From the NCBI GenBank assembly GCA_028684065.1, contig JAQUGO010000010.1, positions 1 to 64,000 of the forward strand: a stretch of DNA of 64,000 bases, written 5' to 3'. Of the stretch, positions 17,259-26,677 are shown in pieces. A program made the position numbers and the translations under genes. Position 1 is the first letter of the stretch. The number at the start of each line of letters is the position of its first letter. The notes below the pieces were generated by a model that searched no databases, was not told the origin of the DNA, and was given only the letters and a program-made list of their open reading frames with translations. This DNA comes from Sulfurospirillaceae bacterium. Lineage in GTDB: Bacteria; Campylobacterota; Campylobacteria; Campylobacterales; Sulfurospirillaceae.

Positions 17259-18391
17259 AAGATTACACTACTTGGAATATTTACAACTCTCTGTTCTAAA
17301 TATTTTGCATTTTCTAAAGTTGTTTTTTGACAATCTTTAAACATCTCAAGTTCATTCATAAGTCGCCAAATAGGGCGTGTCATTACGCCGTTTTGGTTTG
17401 TAAACTTCAAAAACTCATCTCTTTGCAACGCATCACTGAGTAAAACAGCTTGAAGCCAATAGTTTGATTTTGAATCTTGAGGTTCTTCTATAAAATTTAT
17501 ATTTTCATTTGAAAAAAACTCTTTATATTTTAAAGCCAATTCTCTTTTTGATTCTAAAAATGTGTCTAATTTTTCAAGTTGGGCGACAAGAAGGGCTGCA
17601 TTTAGATTTGGCATTCTGTAGTTATAGCCTATCTCATCATGTACATACTCAAAAGGATGAGGAATCTTTGCCGTTGTAGTGATATGTTTTGCTCTTTTTG
17701 CCAATACCTCATCATCAGTCACGATAACCCCACCACCGCCTGAAGTGATGATTTTATTACCATTAAAACTAAATGCTCCTAGTTTGCCAAAAGTACCAGT
17801 ATGCTTATTTTTGTAGTAGCTTCCTAAGCTCTCAGCAGCATCTTCAACTAAAACAATATTCCACTTATCACAAATCTCTTTTATCTTTTCGATTCTACAA
17901 GGATGCCCAAAAGCATGCATTGGAACACAAGCTTTGATGATTTTTTTTGTAGTTTTATTTACACATTGATTCTCTTTTATTTCACAATGGGTTTCTAAAA
18001 AATCTTTTAATGATTTTGGACTTAAACCCATCGTATCTAAATCAACATCTACAAATATAGGGCTTGCCCCTATGTAACTAATAGCGTTACATGTAGCAAT
18101 AAAAGTCAGTGGCTGAGTGATAACTTCATCATCTTTTTTGACATCTGCCAACAAAAGACTTACATGTAAAGCTGATGTGCCATTTACTGTAGCTATGGCA
18201 AATTTACTGCCAACTTTTAAAGCAAACTCTTTTTCAAAAGTATCTACATATTTGCCAACACTTGAAACAAAAGTGGAATCTATACAATCATTGAGATACT
18301 TTTTTTCATTACCTATAAATCTAGGCTCATGCAAAGGGATAAACTCATCTGTATGAAAAGCTTGTTTTATGAAATCAACTATATTTTGCAT
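17255..18391 (-). CDS. legC: PLP-dependent aminotransferase (LegC)
   Basis: DegT/DnrJ/EryC1-family aminotransferase. I chose the ATG at 18391, one base after the legB stop, giving 378 residues, because longer starts would overlap legB and add residues absent from this family. VEDAAESLGSYY at about 182-193 and AFSFNGNKIITSGGGG with the PLP lysine at 213 are diagnostic. It aminates the 4-keto-6-deoxy product of LegB. The gene contains one TTACATGTAA palindrome (18160), the only one between 4.3 and 19.6 kb. Confidence 0.9.
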   Translation of the reverse strand: MQNIVDFIKQAFHTDEFIPLHEPRFIGNEKKYLNDCIDSTFVSSVGKYVDTFEKEFALKVGSKFAIATVNGTSALHVSLLLADVKKDDEVITQPLTFIATCNAISYIGASPIFVDVDLDTMGLSPKSLKDFLETHCEIKENQCVNKTTKKIIKACVPMHAFGHPCRIEKIKEICDKWNIVLVEDAAESLGSYYKNKHTGTFGKLGAFSFNGNKIITSGGGGVIVTDDEVLAKRAKHITTTAKIPHPFEYVHDEIGYNYRMPNLNAALLVAQLEKLDTFLESKRELALKYKEFFSNENINFIEEPQDSKSNYWLQAVLLSDALQRDEFLKFTNQNGVMTRPIWRLMNELEMFKDCQKTTLENAKYLEQRVVNIPSSVIL

Positions 18392-18392
18392 A

Positions 18393-19583
18393 TTACATTT
18401 TCCCATCAAGATATTTACCTGTTTCTTTATGCCCAAAATCTGGAATCATTGTAAAAAACTCTTTTACAATATCCTCTTTCGTCCATGAGAGTTTGGCTTT
18501 AAATTTTTGAATAGTAGTCTCAAAATAATTTAATTTTTCTTCATCAAATAACGCTTCATTTTTAATAACACCAAGATTTTCAAATCTCTCCATATCTAAA
18601 GTCTCAGCATCTGTAAAAAACTCTTCAAAATCTTTTTCACCTGTTGTATCACTTGAAGTAAATAAACAAGGCCATTTTTTCTCAGCGGGTAGAGTTTTAG
18701 AGAGCTCTCTGGCTTCATCTTCATCTTTACAGAGATATGGTTCGTAACCTAAATTTTCTAAGTATTTAACTGCAATATCCGCAAAAGTGATAAGGTGTAG
18801 ATTTTCACTTAATTTTGGAAAAAATATATCACGATTTTCTCCGAAAATACAAGACATAAGACAAAGCTCACCACTCTCTTGAGGCGTTACAAAATATCTT
18901 TTTATATCATTAGGAGCAACGATAGGTTGATTCTTTTTAATACGCTGGTCAAAGCCATGTAAAAGAGACCCATCACTAAAAGCAACATTGGCAAATCTTG
19001 CCATGGAAACGTTGATGTGTTGAGATTTCCTCATAACAAACATCTCCATAATTCGCTTACTTGCACCCATCATGTTTACGGGATTTGCTGCTTTATCCGT
19101 ACTTACACAAAAATATTTTTTAGTTCCATTTTCTATTGATTGTTCCAATGTTTTATCAGTATTAAATATATTTGTTTCAATCATACGCATAAGTGTAAAA
19201 TGGTCTTTCTCACTTCTTACATGTTTAAGGGCAGAGAGATTTAAAACATAGTCATATTTTCCATCTGCCTTTATAAAAGCATCATATTCTATGCTTCCAA
19301 TATCAAGTGCAAAAGTTTGAAAATCACCATCTATATACCCAAATGAGCTTCTTATATCACGAACAAGCTCTACCATATTATTTTCACTAATATCTACGAC
19401 ATGAAGTTTTTTAGGATTTCTTTTAAATATTTCTTTAGTGACAGCCTGACCAATTGAACCAGCTCCACCTATTACTAAAAATGAAGAAGTTACGATTATA
19501 TTTTTTAATTTCTCATTATACGTGCTTATATCTTTCGAAAAGAGCGCTTTTTCTCTACCAATTAAATTTAGTGTTTTATTCAT
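18393..19583 (-). CDS. legB: GDP-GlcNAc 4,6-dehydratase (LegB)
   Basis: 396 residues. FLVIGGAGSIGQAV is the NAD-binding motif; SALKHVRSEKD and the STDKAANPVNMMGASKRIME region with the Met-X3-Lys variant of the catalytic triad are typical of the soluble CapD/LegB/PseB-type 4,6-dehydratases. As first gene of the legionaminic acid run it would act on GDP-GlcNAc made via PtmE. A Shine-Dalgarno-like AGGAAAG lies 4-5 bases before the ATG. A longer-than-usual 105-base gap precedes it and probably holds a promoter. Confidence 0.88.
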   Translation of the reverse strand: MNKTLNLIGREKALFSKDISTYNEKLKNIIVTSSFLVIGGAGSIGQAVTKEIFKRNPKKLHVVDISENNMVELVRDIRSSFGYIDGDFQTFALDIGSIEYDAFIKADGKYDYVLNLSALKHVRSEKDHFTLMRMIETNIFNTDKTLEQSIENGTKKYFCVSTDKAANPVNMMGASKRIMEMFVMRKSQHINVSMARFANVAFSDGSLLHGFDQRIKKNQPIVAPNDIKRYFVTPQESGELCLMSCIFGENRDIFFPKLSENLHLITFADIAVKYLENLGYEPYLCKDEDEARELSKTLPAEKKWPCLFTSSDTTGEKDFEEFFTDAETLDMERFENLGVIKNEALFDEEKLNYFETTIQKFKAKLSWTKEDIVKEFFTMIPDFGHKETGKYLDGKM

Positions 19584-19688
19584 ATGCTTTCCTAATTATC
19601 GAAATAAATTGATGAAACAATTGATCAAAAATGGGGACGAGGCAACTTTTCTTTACATGTAAAGATGGTGGCACTATATCCATAGACT
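19584..19688 (-). promoter_or_regulatory. Upstream region of the legionaminic acid operon with a TTTACATGTAAA palindrome
   Basis: This 105-base gap lies between the regulator gene and legB. On the minus strand a TATAGT hexamer and, closer to legB, GATAATT could serve as promoter elements; neither is certain. It contains the perfect 14-base palindrome CTTTACATGTAAAG at 19651-19664, the only intergenic member of the iterated palindrome family in this window. Confidence 0.4.
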
Positions 19689-20012
19689 CTAGTTGCATTT
19701 TTTCATCTCTTCTAGTTCGCTTTGTAACTCTTCGTATTCTTTCTTTTTACGCTCGATAAATTTTTCGGTTAAAATTATCTTTTCTTTGATGCCTTGTTCT
19801 GTGAGAAGGTATTTGTAGTTTTTTTTATTGGTACTGTTGGAAAAGTTTTCAATTTTAATGAGCCCTTTTTCGATGAGTGCCTTAAGGATATAGTTGACTT
19901 TACCGACGCTATAGCCAATAGAGCTTGCGATATCTCTTTGCGTTGTATGCCCACATGCTGCTCTAAGAACGGCTAATGTGTCGGAATGATTATTGGTGTT
20001 GTCTGTGTTCAT
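19689..20012 (-). CDS. MarR-family EPS-associated transcriptional regulator
   Basis: 107 residues. Residues about 10-75 read as a winged helix-turn-helix (TQRDIASSIGYSVGKVNYIL is the recognition part), followed by a C-terminal lysine/glutamate-rich coiled coil. This short architecture is the group known as MarR-family EPS-associated regulators, found beside exopolysaccharide clusters. It lies exactly between loci A and B and may control one or both. A 15-base inverted repeat covers its start codon and a near-identical one lies 37 bases upstream, suggesting autoregulation. Confidence 0.85.
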   Translation of the reverse strand: MNTDNTNNHSDTLAVLRAACGHTTQRDIASSIGYSVGKVNYILKALIEKGLIKIENFSNSTNKKNYKYLLTEQGIKEKIILTEKFIERKKKEYEELQSELEEMKKCN

Positions 20013-20021
20013 AAGTTGAAT
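20007..20021. promoter_or_regulatory. Candidate operator 1 of the MarR-type regulator
   Basis: GTTCATAAGTTGAAT is an imperfect inverted repeat with arms GTTCA and TGAAT, overlapping the start codon of the regulator gene. A near-identical element lies at 20044-20058. Assignment as an operator is inference from position and symmetry. Confidence 0.35.
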
Positions 20022-20043
20022 TTTAGTATTTTTCAGCTTTTAT

Positions 20044-20058
20044 GTTCATGAATTGAAC
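20044..20058. promoter_or_regulatory. Candidate operator 2 of the MarR-type regulator
   Basis: GTTCATGAATTGAAC has perfect 5-base inverted arms (GTTCA, TGAAC) around TGAAT. It overlaps the end of the fcl gene and lies 37 bases from a sister element at the regulator start. Confidence 0.35.
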
Positions 20059-21026
20059 GCTTGTTTAAACCATGTGTAAACTTTTGCTATCCCCTCTTCA
20101 AGTTCAACTTTATGTTTCCACCCTAAATCATGAAGTTTAGACGGGTCAGTGAGCTTTACCATCGTTCCATCAGGTTTAGAGGTATTAAAAATAAGTTTTC
20201 CTTCAAAGCCAACTATCTTTTTGATAAGTTCTGCTAACTCTTGGATACTGATGTCAACACCTGTGCCAATGTTGATATGCGTATTTCTTATCTCGCTTTC
20301 ATGAGATTCATAAGTATCTTTAAAGTCTCTTTGTTCCATGATGAACACACACGCATCAGCCATATCTTCGGAGTATAAAAATTCTCGTCTTGGTTTTCCA
20401 CTACCCCATATCTCAACTTCTTTATCCCTTCGCAATTTTGCTTCATGTATTTTACGTAACAAGGCTGGCAGAACATGAGATTTTTCTAAATCAAAATTAT
20501 CATTGGGACCATAAAGATTGGTTGGCATGACTGAAATGAAGTTTGTGCCATATTGAAGGTTATAGCTTTCACACATTTTGATGCCCGCGATTTTAGCTAT
20601 AGCATAGGGTTCATTGGTATATTCGAGTTCACTTGTAAGCAGATACTCTTCTTTCATTGGCTGAGGGCAATTTTTAGGATAAATGCATGTAGAACCTAAA
20701 AAGAGAAGTTTTTTAACACCATGTACATAACTTTGATGAATGACATTGTTTTGAATCGCCAAGTTTTCATAGATAAAGTCTGCTCTATAGGTATTGTTAG
20801 CGACGATGCCCCCCACTTTGGCGGCAGCAAGAATGACGTACTCTGGTTTTTCTATTTCAAAAAACTCAGCAACGGCTCTTTGATCGGTCAAATCAAGTTC
20901 AGCATGAGTGCGAGTAATAATGTTGGCATAGCCTTTACATGTAAGACTTTTAACAATAGCGCTGCCAACAAGACCTCGGTGTCCTGCAACGTAAATTTTA
21001 GAAGTTCTATCCATCATCTTACTCAA
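20046..21026 (-). CDS. fcl: GDP-L-fucose synthase
   Basis: 326 residues, the normal length. [15 protein letters not shown] is the NADP-binding motif of the GMER family, [12 protein letters not shown] carries the conserved Ser/Cys region and [10 protein letters not shown] the catalytic Tyr-X3-Lys. It performs the 3,5-epimerisation and 4-reduction of GDP-4-keto-6-deoxymannose to GDP-L-fucose. Gmd is encoded directly upstream with an 8-base overlap, and fucosyltransferases are encoded at 27608 and 55440. Confidence 0.95.
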   Translation of the reverse strand: MSKMMDRTSKIYVAGHRGLVGSAIVKSLTCKGYANIITRTHAELDLTDQRAVAEFFEIEKPEYVILAAAKVGGIVANNTYRADFIYENLAIQNNVIHQSYVHGVKKLLFLGSTCIYPKNCPQPMKEEYLLTSELEYTNEPYAIAKIAGIKMCESYNLQYGTNFISVMPTNLYGPNDNFDLEKSHVLPALLRKIHEAKLRRDKEVEIWGSGKPRREFLYSEDMADACVFIMEQRDFKDTYESHESEIRNTHINIGTGVDISIQELAELIKKIVGFEGKLIFNTSKPDGTMVKLTDPSKLHDLGWKHKVELEEGIAKVYTWFKQAFNS

Positions 21027-22137
21027 AATAACTCATGATTTTGTAGCCACCCTCTTTAAGGTAAACATCTTTGGTCATCAATTTTAAGTCTGATTTCATC
21101 ATATCATTGACCAAATCTTGCAAATCATGCTCCCTTGTCCAGCCTAATTTTTGTTCAGCTTTACTAGGGTCACCCAAAAGGAGATCAACTTCGGTTGGCC
21201 TAAAATAGCGTGGGTCAACGGCTACAACTTCTTTGCCTATCTCTACTTGGTACAAAGGATTGCTACATGCAAGCACATACGCTTTTTCTTCGACCCCAAC
21301 GCCTTTAAATTCTAGCTCAATACCTGCATACGCAAAGGCCATTTTCACAAAATCTCTGACTGTGGTTGTTTGTCCTGTTGCGATAACCCAGTCTTCAGGC
21401 TCAGGAGCTTGAAGGATCATCCACATCATGCGCACGTAGTCTTTCGCATGTCCCCAGTCACGTTTGGCATCCAAGTTACCAAGATAAAGTTTATCTTGAA
21501 GTCCTAAAGCTATCTTTGAAGTTGCCCGTGTGATTTTTCGTGTTACAAAAGTCTCACCACGCACCGGTGATTCGTGGTTAAATAAAATACCATTACATGC
21601 AAACATACCATAAGCTTCACGGTAATTAACCGTTATCCAGTACGCATACATCTTCGCAACGGCATAAGGGCTTCGTGGATAAAAAGGTGTTGTCTCTTTT
21701 TGGGGAGTTTCTTGTACTTTTCCATAAAGTTCGCTTGTACTTGCTTGGTAAATTTTAGTTTTTTGACTAAGTCCCAAAAGTTTGACAGCTTCAAGAATTC
21801 TAAGCGTTCCTGTACCATCTGCATTAGCGACATATTCGGGTGTTTCAAAGCTTACATGTACATGGCTCATCGCTGCTAGATTATAGATTTCGTCAGGTTG
21901 TACTTCTTGGATGATACGCGTTATATTCATACTATCGGTCATGTCGCCATGGTGTAAAATCAAATTTCGATTTTCAACATGAGGATCTTGATAGAGGTGG
22001 TCGATTCTATCGGTATTGAAAAGTGAACTTCTTCGCTTCATGCCATGAACGATATAACCCTTTTTAAGTAAAAATTCTGCCAAATAGCTTCCATCTTGTC
22101 CAGTAATACCTGTTATTAATGCTACTTTTTGATTCAT
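21019..22137 (-). CDS. gmd: GDP-mannose 4,6-dehydratase
   Basis: 372 residues. [19 protein letters not shown] is the NADP-binding signature of Gmd, STSELYGK the Thr/Ser-Glu catalytic segment, and [15 protein letters not shown] the Tyr-X3-Lys. [14 protein letters not shown] is also characteristic. The product is the substrate of Fcl. The start overlaps the manC stop by 4 bases. Confidence 0.96.
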   Translation of the reverse strand: MNQKVALITGITGQDGSYLAEFLLKKGYIVHGMKRRSSLFNTDRIDHLYQDPHVENRNLILHHGDMTDSMNITRIIQEVQPDEIYNLAAMSHVHVSFETPEYVANADGTGTLRILEAVKLLGLSQKTKIYQASTSELYGKVQETPQKETTPFYPRSPYAVAKMYAYWITVNYREAYGMFACNGILFNHESPVRGETFVTRKITRATSKIALGLQDKLYLGNLDAKRDWGHAKDYVRMMWMILQAPEPEDWVIATGQTTTVRDFVKMAFAYAGIELEFKGVGVEEKAYVLACSNPLYQVEIGKEVVAVDPRYFRPTEVDLLLGDPSKAEQKLGWTREHDLQDLVNDMMKSDLKLMTKDVYLKEGGYKIMSYFE

Positions 22138-23465
22138 ATAGTTTCCCTTTTAAAGTCATCTTCTATTCTTACAATATCATCTTCACCCGTATAACTTCCT
22201 ACTTGCGCTTCTATCAAAATGATAGGAATTTTGCCCAAATTCTCAAGGCGGTGAATTTCGCCTGATTTGATATACGTGGATTCATTTTCTCTCACAATAA
22301 ATGTTTTATCTTCAACTCTTACCGTTGCAGTTCCACTCACAACAACCCAATGCTCATTGCGATGAAAATGCTTTTGTAAAGAAAGACGTTTGCCTGGTTT
22401 GACCATAATCTTTTTTATTTTATAGCCGCTTTTATCTTCAAGTACCGTATATGTTCCCCATGGCCTGTGAACGGTGTTATGTGTCGTTGTGAGTAATGAG
22501 TTTTGAGTTTTGAGTTTTGAAACAATCTCTTTGACCTTTTGAGAACTTCCTTTTCGACTGATAAGCAAAGCATCTTCGGTATCAATGATAATCAAATCTT
22601 TAATGTCAATGGTGCAAACTTGTTTGTGTGATAGTATAAAATTATTGTTTTCATCATTGTCCAATTCATCAGAGAGTGCATCAAAACTTCCTACATCGCT
22701 CCAGTTAATATCGCTTGGCACCATTTTGACTTTATCACTTTTTTCCATTACCGCATAATCGATACTATCTTCAGGTATGGCCATCATTGCTTCGTGTTTA
22801 ATACGTATCATGTGTCCATCATTCACGTTCTTGCAGGCTTGTTTTGAAGCTTCATAGATAAGCGGGGAATAATGTTTAAGTTCTTCTAAAAAAATACCGG
22901 CTTTAAAACAGAACATACCGCTATTCCAATAATAATTACCTTTCGCAACATAGTTTTTTGCTGTCATCTCATCAGGTTTTTCTTTAAAACTTTGTACATC
23001 TTCGCCATTCGCTTCAATGTATCCATAACCCGTCTCAGCATAACGCGGTTTAATACCAAAAGTAACTAAAAATCCCTCATTGGCCAAAACTTCCGCTCGT
23101 TTAACCACCGCTTGATATGCATTTTGATCTTTAATCAAATGATCACTCGGAGTTACTAAAACAACCGTTTCAGGAGCAAGGGTTAAACATGCCAAAGCGA
23201 TGGCTGGGGCCGTATTGCGACCAATGGGTTCCAATAAGTATCGATTATTCGTTTTGCCTAGCTCTTCCAGTTGGTCAAGTGCTAGAAAATATTGCTCACT
23301 GTTGGATACTATCAACTGCTCATCACACAATGCATTATTACGCAAAACTGTAAGTTGAAATAAAGATTGATTGTCAAAAAGTTTGACAAATTGTTTGGGC
23401 ATAAGGGTGCGGCTTAGTGGCCAAAGTCGCGTTCCACTTCCACCGCATAAAATTAAATTAACCAA
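22134..23465 (-). CDS. manC: Mannose-1-phosphate guanylyltransferase / mannose-6-phosphate isomerase
   Basis: About 443 residues from the TTG at 23465, which I prefer because GGGAG lies 7 bases upstream and the protein then begins [18 protein letters not shown] as in other ManC/AlgA proteins; ATGs at 23489 and 23483 would give odd extensions into galE. The N-terminal two thirds are the nucleotidyltransferase; the C-terminal cupin ([24 protein letters not shown]) is the type II phosphomannose isomerase. It supplies GDP-mannose for Gmd. The linker is encoded by three copies of a 7-base repeat. Confidence 0.93.
   Translation of the reverse strand: MVNLILCGGSGTRLWPLSRTLMPKQFVKLFDNQSLFQLTVLRNNALCDEQLIVSNSEQYFLALDQLEELGKTNNRYLLEPIGRNTAPAIALACLTLAPETVVLVTPSDHLIKDQNAYQAVVKRAEVLANEGFLVTFGIKPRYAETGYGYIEANGEDVQSFKEKPDEMTAKNYVAKGNYYWNSGMFCFKAGIFLEELKHYSPLIYEASKQACKNVNDGHMIRIKHEAMMAIPEDSIDYAVMEKSDKVKMVPSDINWSDVGSFDALSDELDNDENNNFILSHKQVCTIDIKDLIIIDTEDALLISRKGSSQKVKEIVSKLKTQNSLLTTTHNTVHRPWGTYTVLEDKSGYKIKKIMVKPGKRLSLQKHFHRNEHWVVVSGTATVRVEDKTFIVRENESTYIKSGEIHRLENLGKIPIILIEAQVGSYTGEDDIVRIEDDFKRETI
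22498..22518. repeat. Heptanucleotide tandem repeat (GAGTTTT)x3 inside manC
   Basis: Three perfect copies of GAGTTTT at 22498-22504, 22505-22511 and 22512-22518, followed by GA. On the coding strand this reads through the linker between the two ManC domains. The unit is not a multiple of three, so gain or loss of a copy would shift the frame. Confidence 0.85.
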
Positions 23466-24477
23466 GCTTTTTCTCCCATTCATAAGCACTTTTACAAATA
23501 AATTTTAGATTATTATACCGTGGAGTCCATTTCATTTGCCTGATAATTTTTGCATTATTTGAAATCAAACTGGCGGGATCACCTTCTCTGCGAGGAGCAA
23601 TCTCTACAGGGAAATCTTTACACGTAAGCTCTTTGAGTGTCTGAATAACCTCTTTGACCGAATAGCCTCTTCCATATCCTATATTAAAAATATCACTAGG
23701 ATTATTTTTCAAATACTCAATTGCTTGAATATGAGCAGATGCTAAATCATCCACATGAATATAGTCCCTCACGCATGTCCCATCACTTGTAGCGTAGTCA
23801 TCTCCAAAAATAGACATTTTAGTGCGTTTGCCTGTAGCACATTCAGACGCTATTTTGATAAGATGTGTTGCAATGGGAAAACTCTGTCCTATGCGAGGGC
23901 TTACACTTCCCATATCAGCTCCTGCTACATTAAAATATCTAAATATCACATATTTAAACTCCGGGTTAGCAAGTGCCACATCTTGAATAACACGCTCACT
24001 CATCAACTTACTCATCCCATAGGGGTTAATAGGTTTGGTTTCAAAATTCTCATCAATACCACTTTTAGGTACAACTAAAGGCTCACCATAAACAGCAGCC
24101 GTTGAGCTAAAGATAAATTGTTTTACGCCATTTTCAAGAGCACAGTGTATGAGATTGGTTGTATTGACCGTATTGTTCATATAGTATTTCAAAGGATTTT
24201 GCACGGATTCTGGCACAACAATGGAAGCGGCAAAGTGTAAAATTGTCTCAATACTTTCTGCATGGAGCAGTGCCGCTACTTTTGGGAAATCACATAAATC
24301 AAGCTCTATAAATTTAAAGGGCTTAATGCTTTGCAATGTTTCTAATGTTTTCCGGCTTCCCGTACTCAAATTATCCACAATTAAAATCTCTTCACCTTGC
24401 TCTAAAAGTTGCTTGGCAACGTGAGCACCAATGTACCCAGCGCCTCCCGTTATAAGAATTTTTGGTTTACTGGACAT
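23458..24477 (-). CDS. galE: UDP-glucose 4-epimerase
   Basis: 339 residues. ILITGGAGYIGAHVAKQLL is the GalE NAD-binding start, FSSTAAVYG and NPYGMSKLMSE hold the catalytic Ser and Tyr-X3-Lys, and DYIHVDDLASAH is a typical late motif. It interconverts UDP-glucose and UDP-galactose (or the HexNAc forms) and would provide the galactose or GalNAc donor for the GT6 and other transferases in locus B. It overlaps the initiating transferase gene upstream by 11 bases and manC downstream. Confidence 0.93.
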   Translation of the reverse strand: MSSKPKILITGGAGYIGAHVAKQLLEQGEEILIVDNLSTGSRKTLETLQSIKPFKFIELDLCDFPKVAALLHAESIETILHFAASIVVPESVQNPLKYYMNNTVNTTNLIHCALENGVKQFIFSSTAAVYGEPLVVPKSGIDENFETKPINPYGMSKLMSERVIQDVALANPEFKYVIFRYFNVAGADMGSVSPRIGQSFPIATHLIKIASECATGKRTKMSIFGDDYATSDGTCVRDYIHVDDLASAHIQAIEYLKNNPSDIFNIGYGRGYSVKEVIQTLKELTCKDFPVEIAPRREGDPASLISNNAKIIRQMKWTPRYNNLKFICKSAYEWEKKLG

Positions 24478-25483
24478 CGTCTTTCCTTAGTGTGTCAGGT
24501 GTTAAAATAAAATAAAATAAAATAAAACATAAAATATACAAGCCTAATATCACAATATCATCTCTCACTTTAAAACCTAAACCAAGATAAGAAAAAAGCA
24601 TTTGCATAAGCCCGATTAATAAAACTGTTTTACGCGTATCGCCGTATTGTTGTTTTAAAATAATATGGTGAATATGCGTTTTATCAGCATGAAAAGGATT
24701 CTGGTGATGAAGAACTCTTCTTAGCATCACAATTAAAGTATCGAGAATGGGTACAGCACACAATAGTAAAACAGAAATAGCCGTAATATAGTCTTTTTGG
24801 ATAGCATAAACGACGACAATTGATATGGTGAAACCTAACACCATGCTCCCAGAATCCCCCATAAAGAGTTTTGCAGGGTGCCAATTGAGTACCAAAAATC
24901 CAAATATTGCGCATAGTATGATTGATGAAAAATAAAATAAAAAAGGATCAGTATATTTAAAACCCATATACGCAAAAGGAAGGAGTATCATCACCGAAAC
25001 CAAAGAAGCTAAACCATCAAGCCCATCAATGAGATTGAGTGCACTCACAAAACCTGCTATTCCGAAGGCTACAATAAACACTGAAAACCAAACATTAAGA
25101 ATAACCTCATGCCCAAAAAATGTTCCAAAATGTTGAATATCAAACCCTACAAAATAAAGTAAAATAGCAGCTATGGCCGTGAAAAAAAGTTTTAGTGTAG
25201 AGGAGACAGACCAAATATCATCACAAAGTCCTACGACAAAGACCAATGACAAAGGCACAAGAAAAAGATAAGAGGTTTGTAAATCGCATATATAACATCC
25301 CAAAAGACATGCGCTAAAAAGAGCCATTCCACCACTTCGAGGCGTGACATGTTGATGGGTACTTCGAGCATTTGGAATATCAAGAATTTTGATGATATGC
25401 ATATATTTTACTAAAAGATAGTTTAGGCCCATCGATAGTAAAAAAACCACACCGATTTTGACCAAAAACAATACTGTTATCAT
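24467..25483 (-). CDS. Undecaprenyl-phosphate GlcNAc-1-phosphate transferase (WecA/MraY family)
   Basis: 338-residue polytopic membrane enzyme. Motifs: LDIPNARSTHQHVTPRSGG near 35-53, VGLCDDIWSV, LNLIDGLDGLAS, LFMGDSGSMVLGF and the HADKTHIHH loop with the HIHH signature of WecA. It would initiate the second glycan of the cluster. The last dozen residues are encoded by a (TTTTA) pentanucleotide repeat, so slippage would alter the C-terminal tail just before galE starts. No Shine-Dalgarno is obvious at the ATG. Confidence 0.9.
   Translation of the reverse strand: MITVLFLVKIGVVFLLSMGLNYLLVKYMHIIKILDIPNARSTHQHVTPRSGGMALFSACLLGCYICDLQTSYLFLVPLSLVFVVGLCDDIWSVSSTLKLFFTAIAAILLYFVGFDIQHFGTFFGHEVILNVWFSVFIVAFGIAGFVSALNLIDGLDGLASLVSVMILLPFAYMGFKYTDPFLFYFSSIILCAIFGFLVLNWHPAKLFMGDSGSMVLGFTISIVVVYAIQKDYITAISVLLLCAVPILDTLIVMLRRVLHHQNPFHADKTHIHHIILKQQYGDTRKTVLLIGLMQMLFSYLGLGFKVRDDIVILGLYILCFILFYFILTPDTLRKDDVQ
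24504..24528. repeat. Pentanucleotide tandem repeat (AAAAT)x4 plus AAAAC
   Basis: Four perfect AAAAT units (24504-24523) and one imperfect unit (24524-24528). It lies within the last codons of the WecA-like gene, about 30 bases before the galE start. Confidence 0.85.
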
Positions 25484-25558
25484 ACGGAGGTACTGCCCTT
25501 GCTTATTGAATATTGTTTCATTGTATATAAATATAGATTTTACTTTGTTTAAAGTAGC

Positions 25559-26677
25559 CTACAGAACCTCTTTGATTAATCGTGTATAGTATGCATTTAC
25601 TCTGTCTGTGCTGTAATATTCACGAACCAAAAGTCTACCTTCTTTTCCACCTTGTTGTAACACTTCTCGGCTCAAAGACATCGTTTTTTTCATAGCTTCA
25701 ACAAGTGATTGTACATCGTGTGGTTGAACTAAATAGCCATTTTCCCCATGCATGCAAAGCTCTTTACAACCAGCTATATCAGAGGTAATAATAAATTTTT
25801 CACAACTATTGGCTTCCAATAAAACACGAGACAAGCCTTCTCTGTAACTTGGCAAGACAACAACATCACATTGCACAAAAAACTCTTGAATCATATCTGT
25901 TTTGCCAAGATAGGTAATATACCCCTCCCGTTCCCATGCTAACACGTCTTCTTTCGAAATAGCGGTGGGATTATCTTCATCAAAGATACCTGCTAGTAAA
26001 AATTTGCCTCGAGTTGAATGCTGTCGTATGTGTTTAATCGCTTCAATATATTCATACACACCTTTATCTCTCAACAATCTTGCTACCATTAGAAATACAA
26101 TGTCTTGCGTATCCTCTTTTAAAGGACATGGAAGATAAACATCAATATCAATACCTTCCCCGGGAAGTAAAACACTCTTCTCTAAATCAATTATCCTTTG
26201 ACTTGTAAATTCATCCAAATCATCTTGATTGAGAAACAGTACATGACGTGCGGAAGTTAATGCCAAAGTATAAAGCTTTTCAACAATTTTTGAAATACTA
26301 TTTTTTTTCAGAAAAGCAGAACCAAGTCCTGAGATAATCGAAATATGAGGTATCTTTAACCATCGAGCGGCAAAGGAACCATAGATATTTGGCTTGATCG
26401 TATAGTGTAAAATCAAATCTGGTTTAATGTGGTGATAAAGACGCAATAATCTCCAAAAATACATCACATCTTGCAAAGGATTCACCCCTTTTCGCTGCAT
26501 TTTTATTTGAAAGAGTTCTACCCCTAATTCTTGTGCAATCGCATGAGAATTGCTTGCAAAATCATCATACCCGGCAACACAAACAATGCGGTATTGGCAT
26601 TGTAATACCTTAATGAGTTCTTTGCGAAACTGCATAATCGACCAAAGGGTATTAGAATTAAGAAGGATGGTTTTCAT
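25559..26677 (-). CDS. Family 4 glycosyltransferase (PglA-like)
   Basis: 372 residues, GT-B fold. The N-terminal domain includes HYTIKPNIYGSFAARWLKI and SGLGSAF, typical of the PglA/CapM-like GT4 group; the C-terminal domain has VARLLRDKGVYEYIEAI and PSYREGLSRVLLEA with the E-X7-E-like donor site. It overlaps the neighbouring GT2 gene by 20 bases. It transfers a sugar to the lipid-linked intermediate; the specificity is unknown. Confidence 0.88.
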   Translation of the reverse strand: MKTILLNSNTLWSIMQFRKELIKVLQCQYRIVCVAGYDDFASNSHAIAQELGVELFQIKMQRKGVNPLQDVMYFWRLLRLYHHIKPDLILHYTIKPNIYGSFAARWLKIPHISIISGLGSAFLKKNSISKIVEKLYTLALTSARHVLFLNQDDLDEFTSQRIIDLEKSVLLPGEGIDIDVYLPCPLKEDTQDIVFLMVARLLRDKGVYEYIEAIKHIRQHSTRGKFLLAGIFDEDNPTAISKEDVLAWEREGYITYLGKTDMIQEFFVQCDVVVLPSYREGLSRVLLEANSCEKFIITSDIAGCKELCMHGENGYLVQPHDVQSLVEAMKKTMSLSREVLQQGGKEGRLLVREYYSTDRVNAYYTRLIKEVL

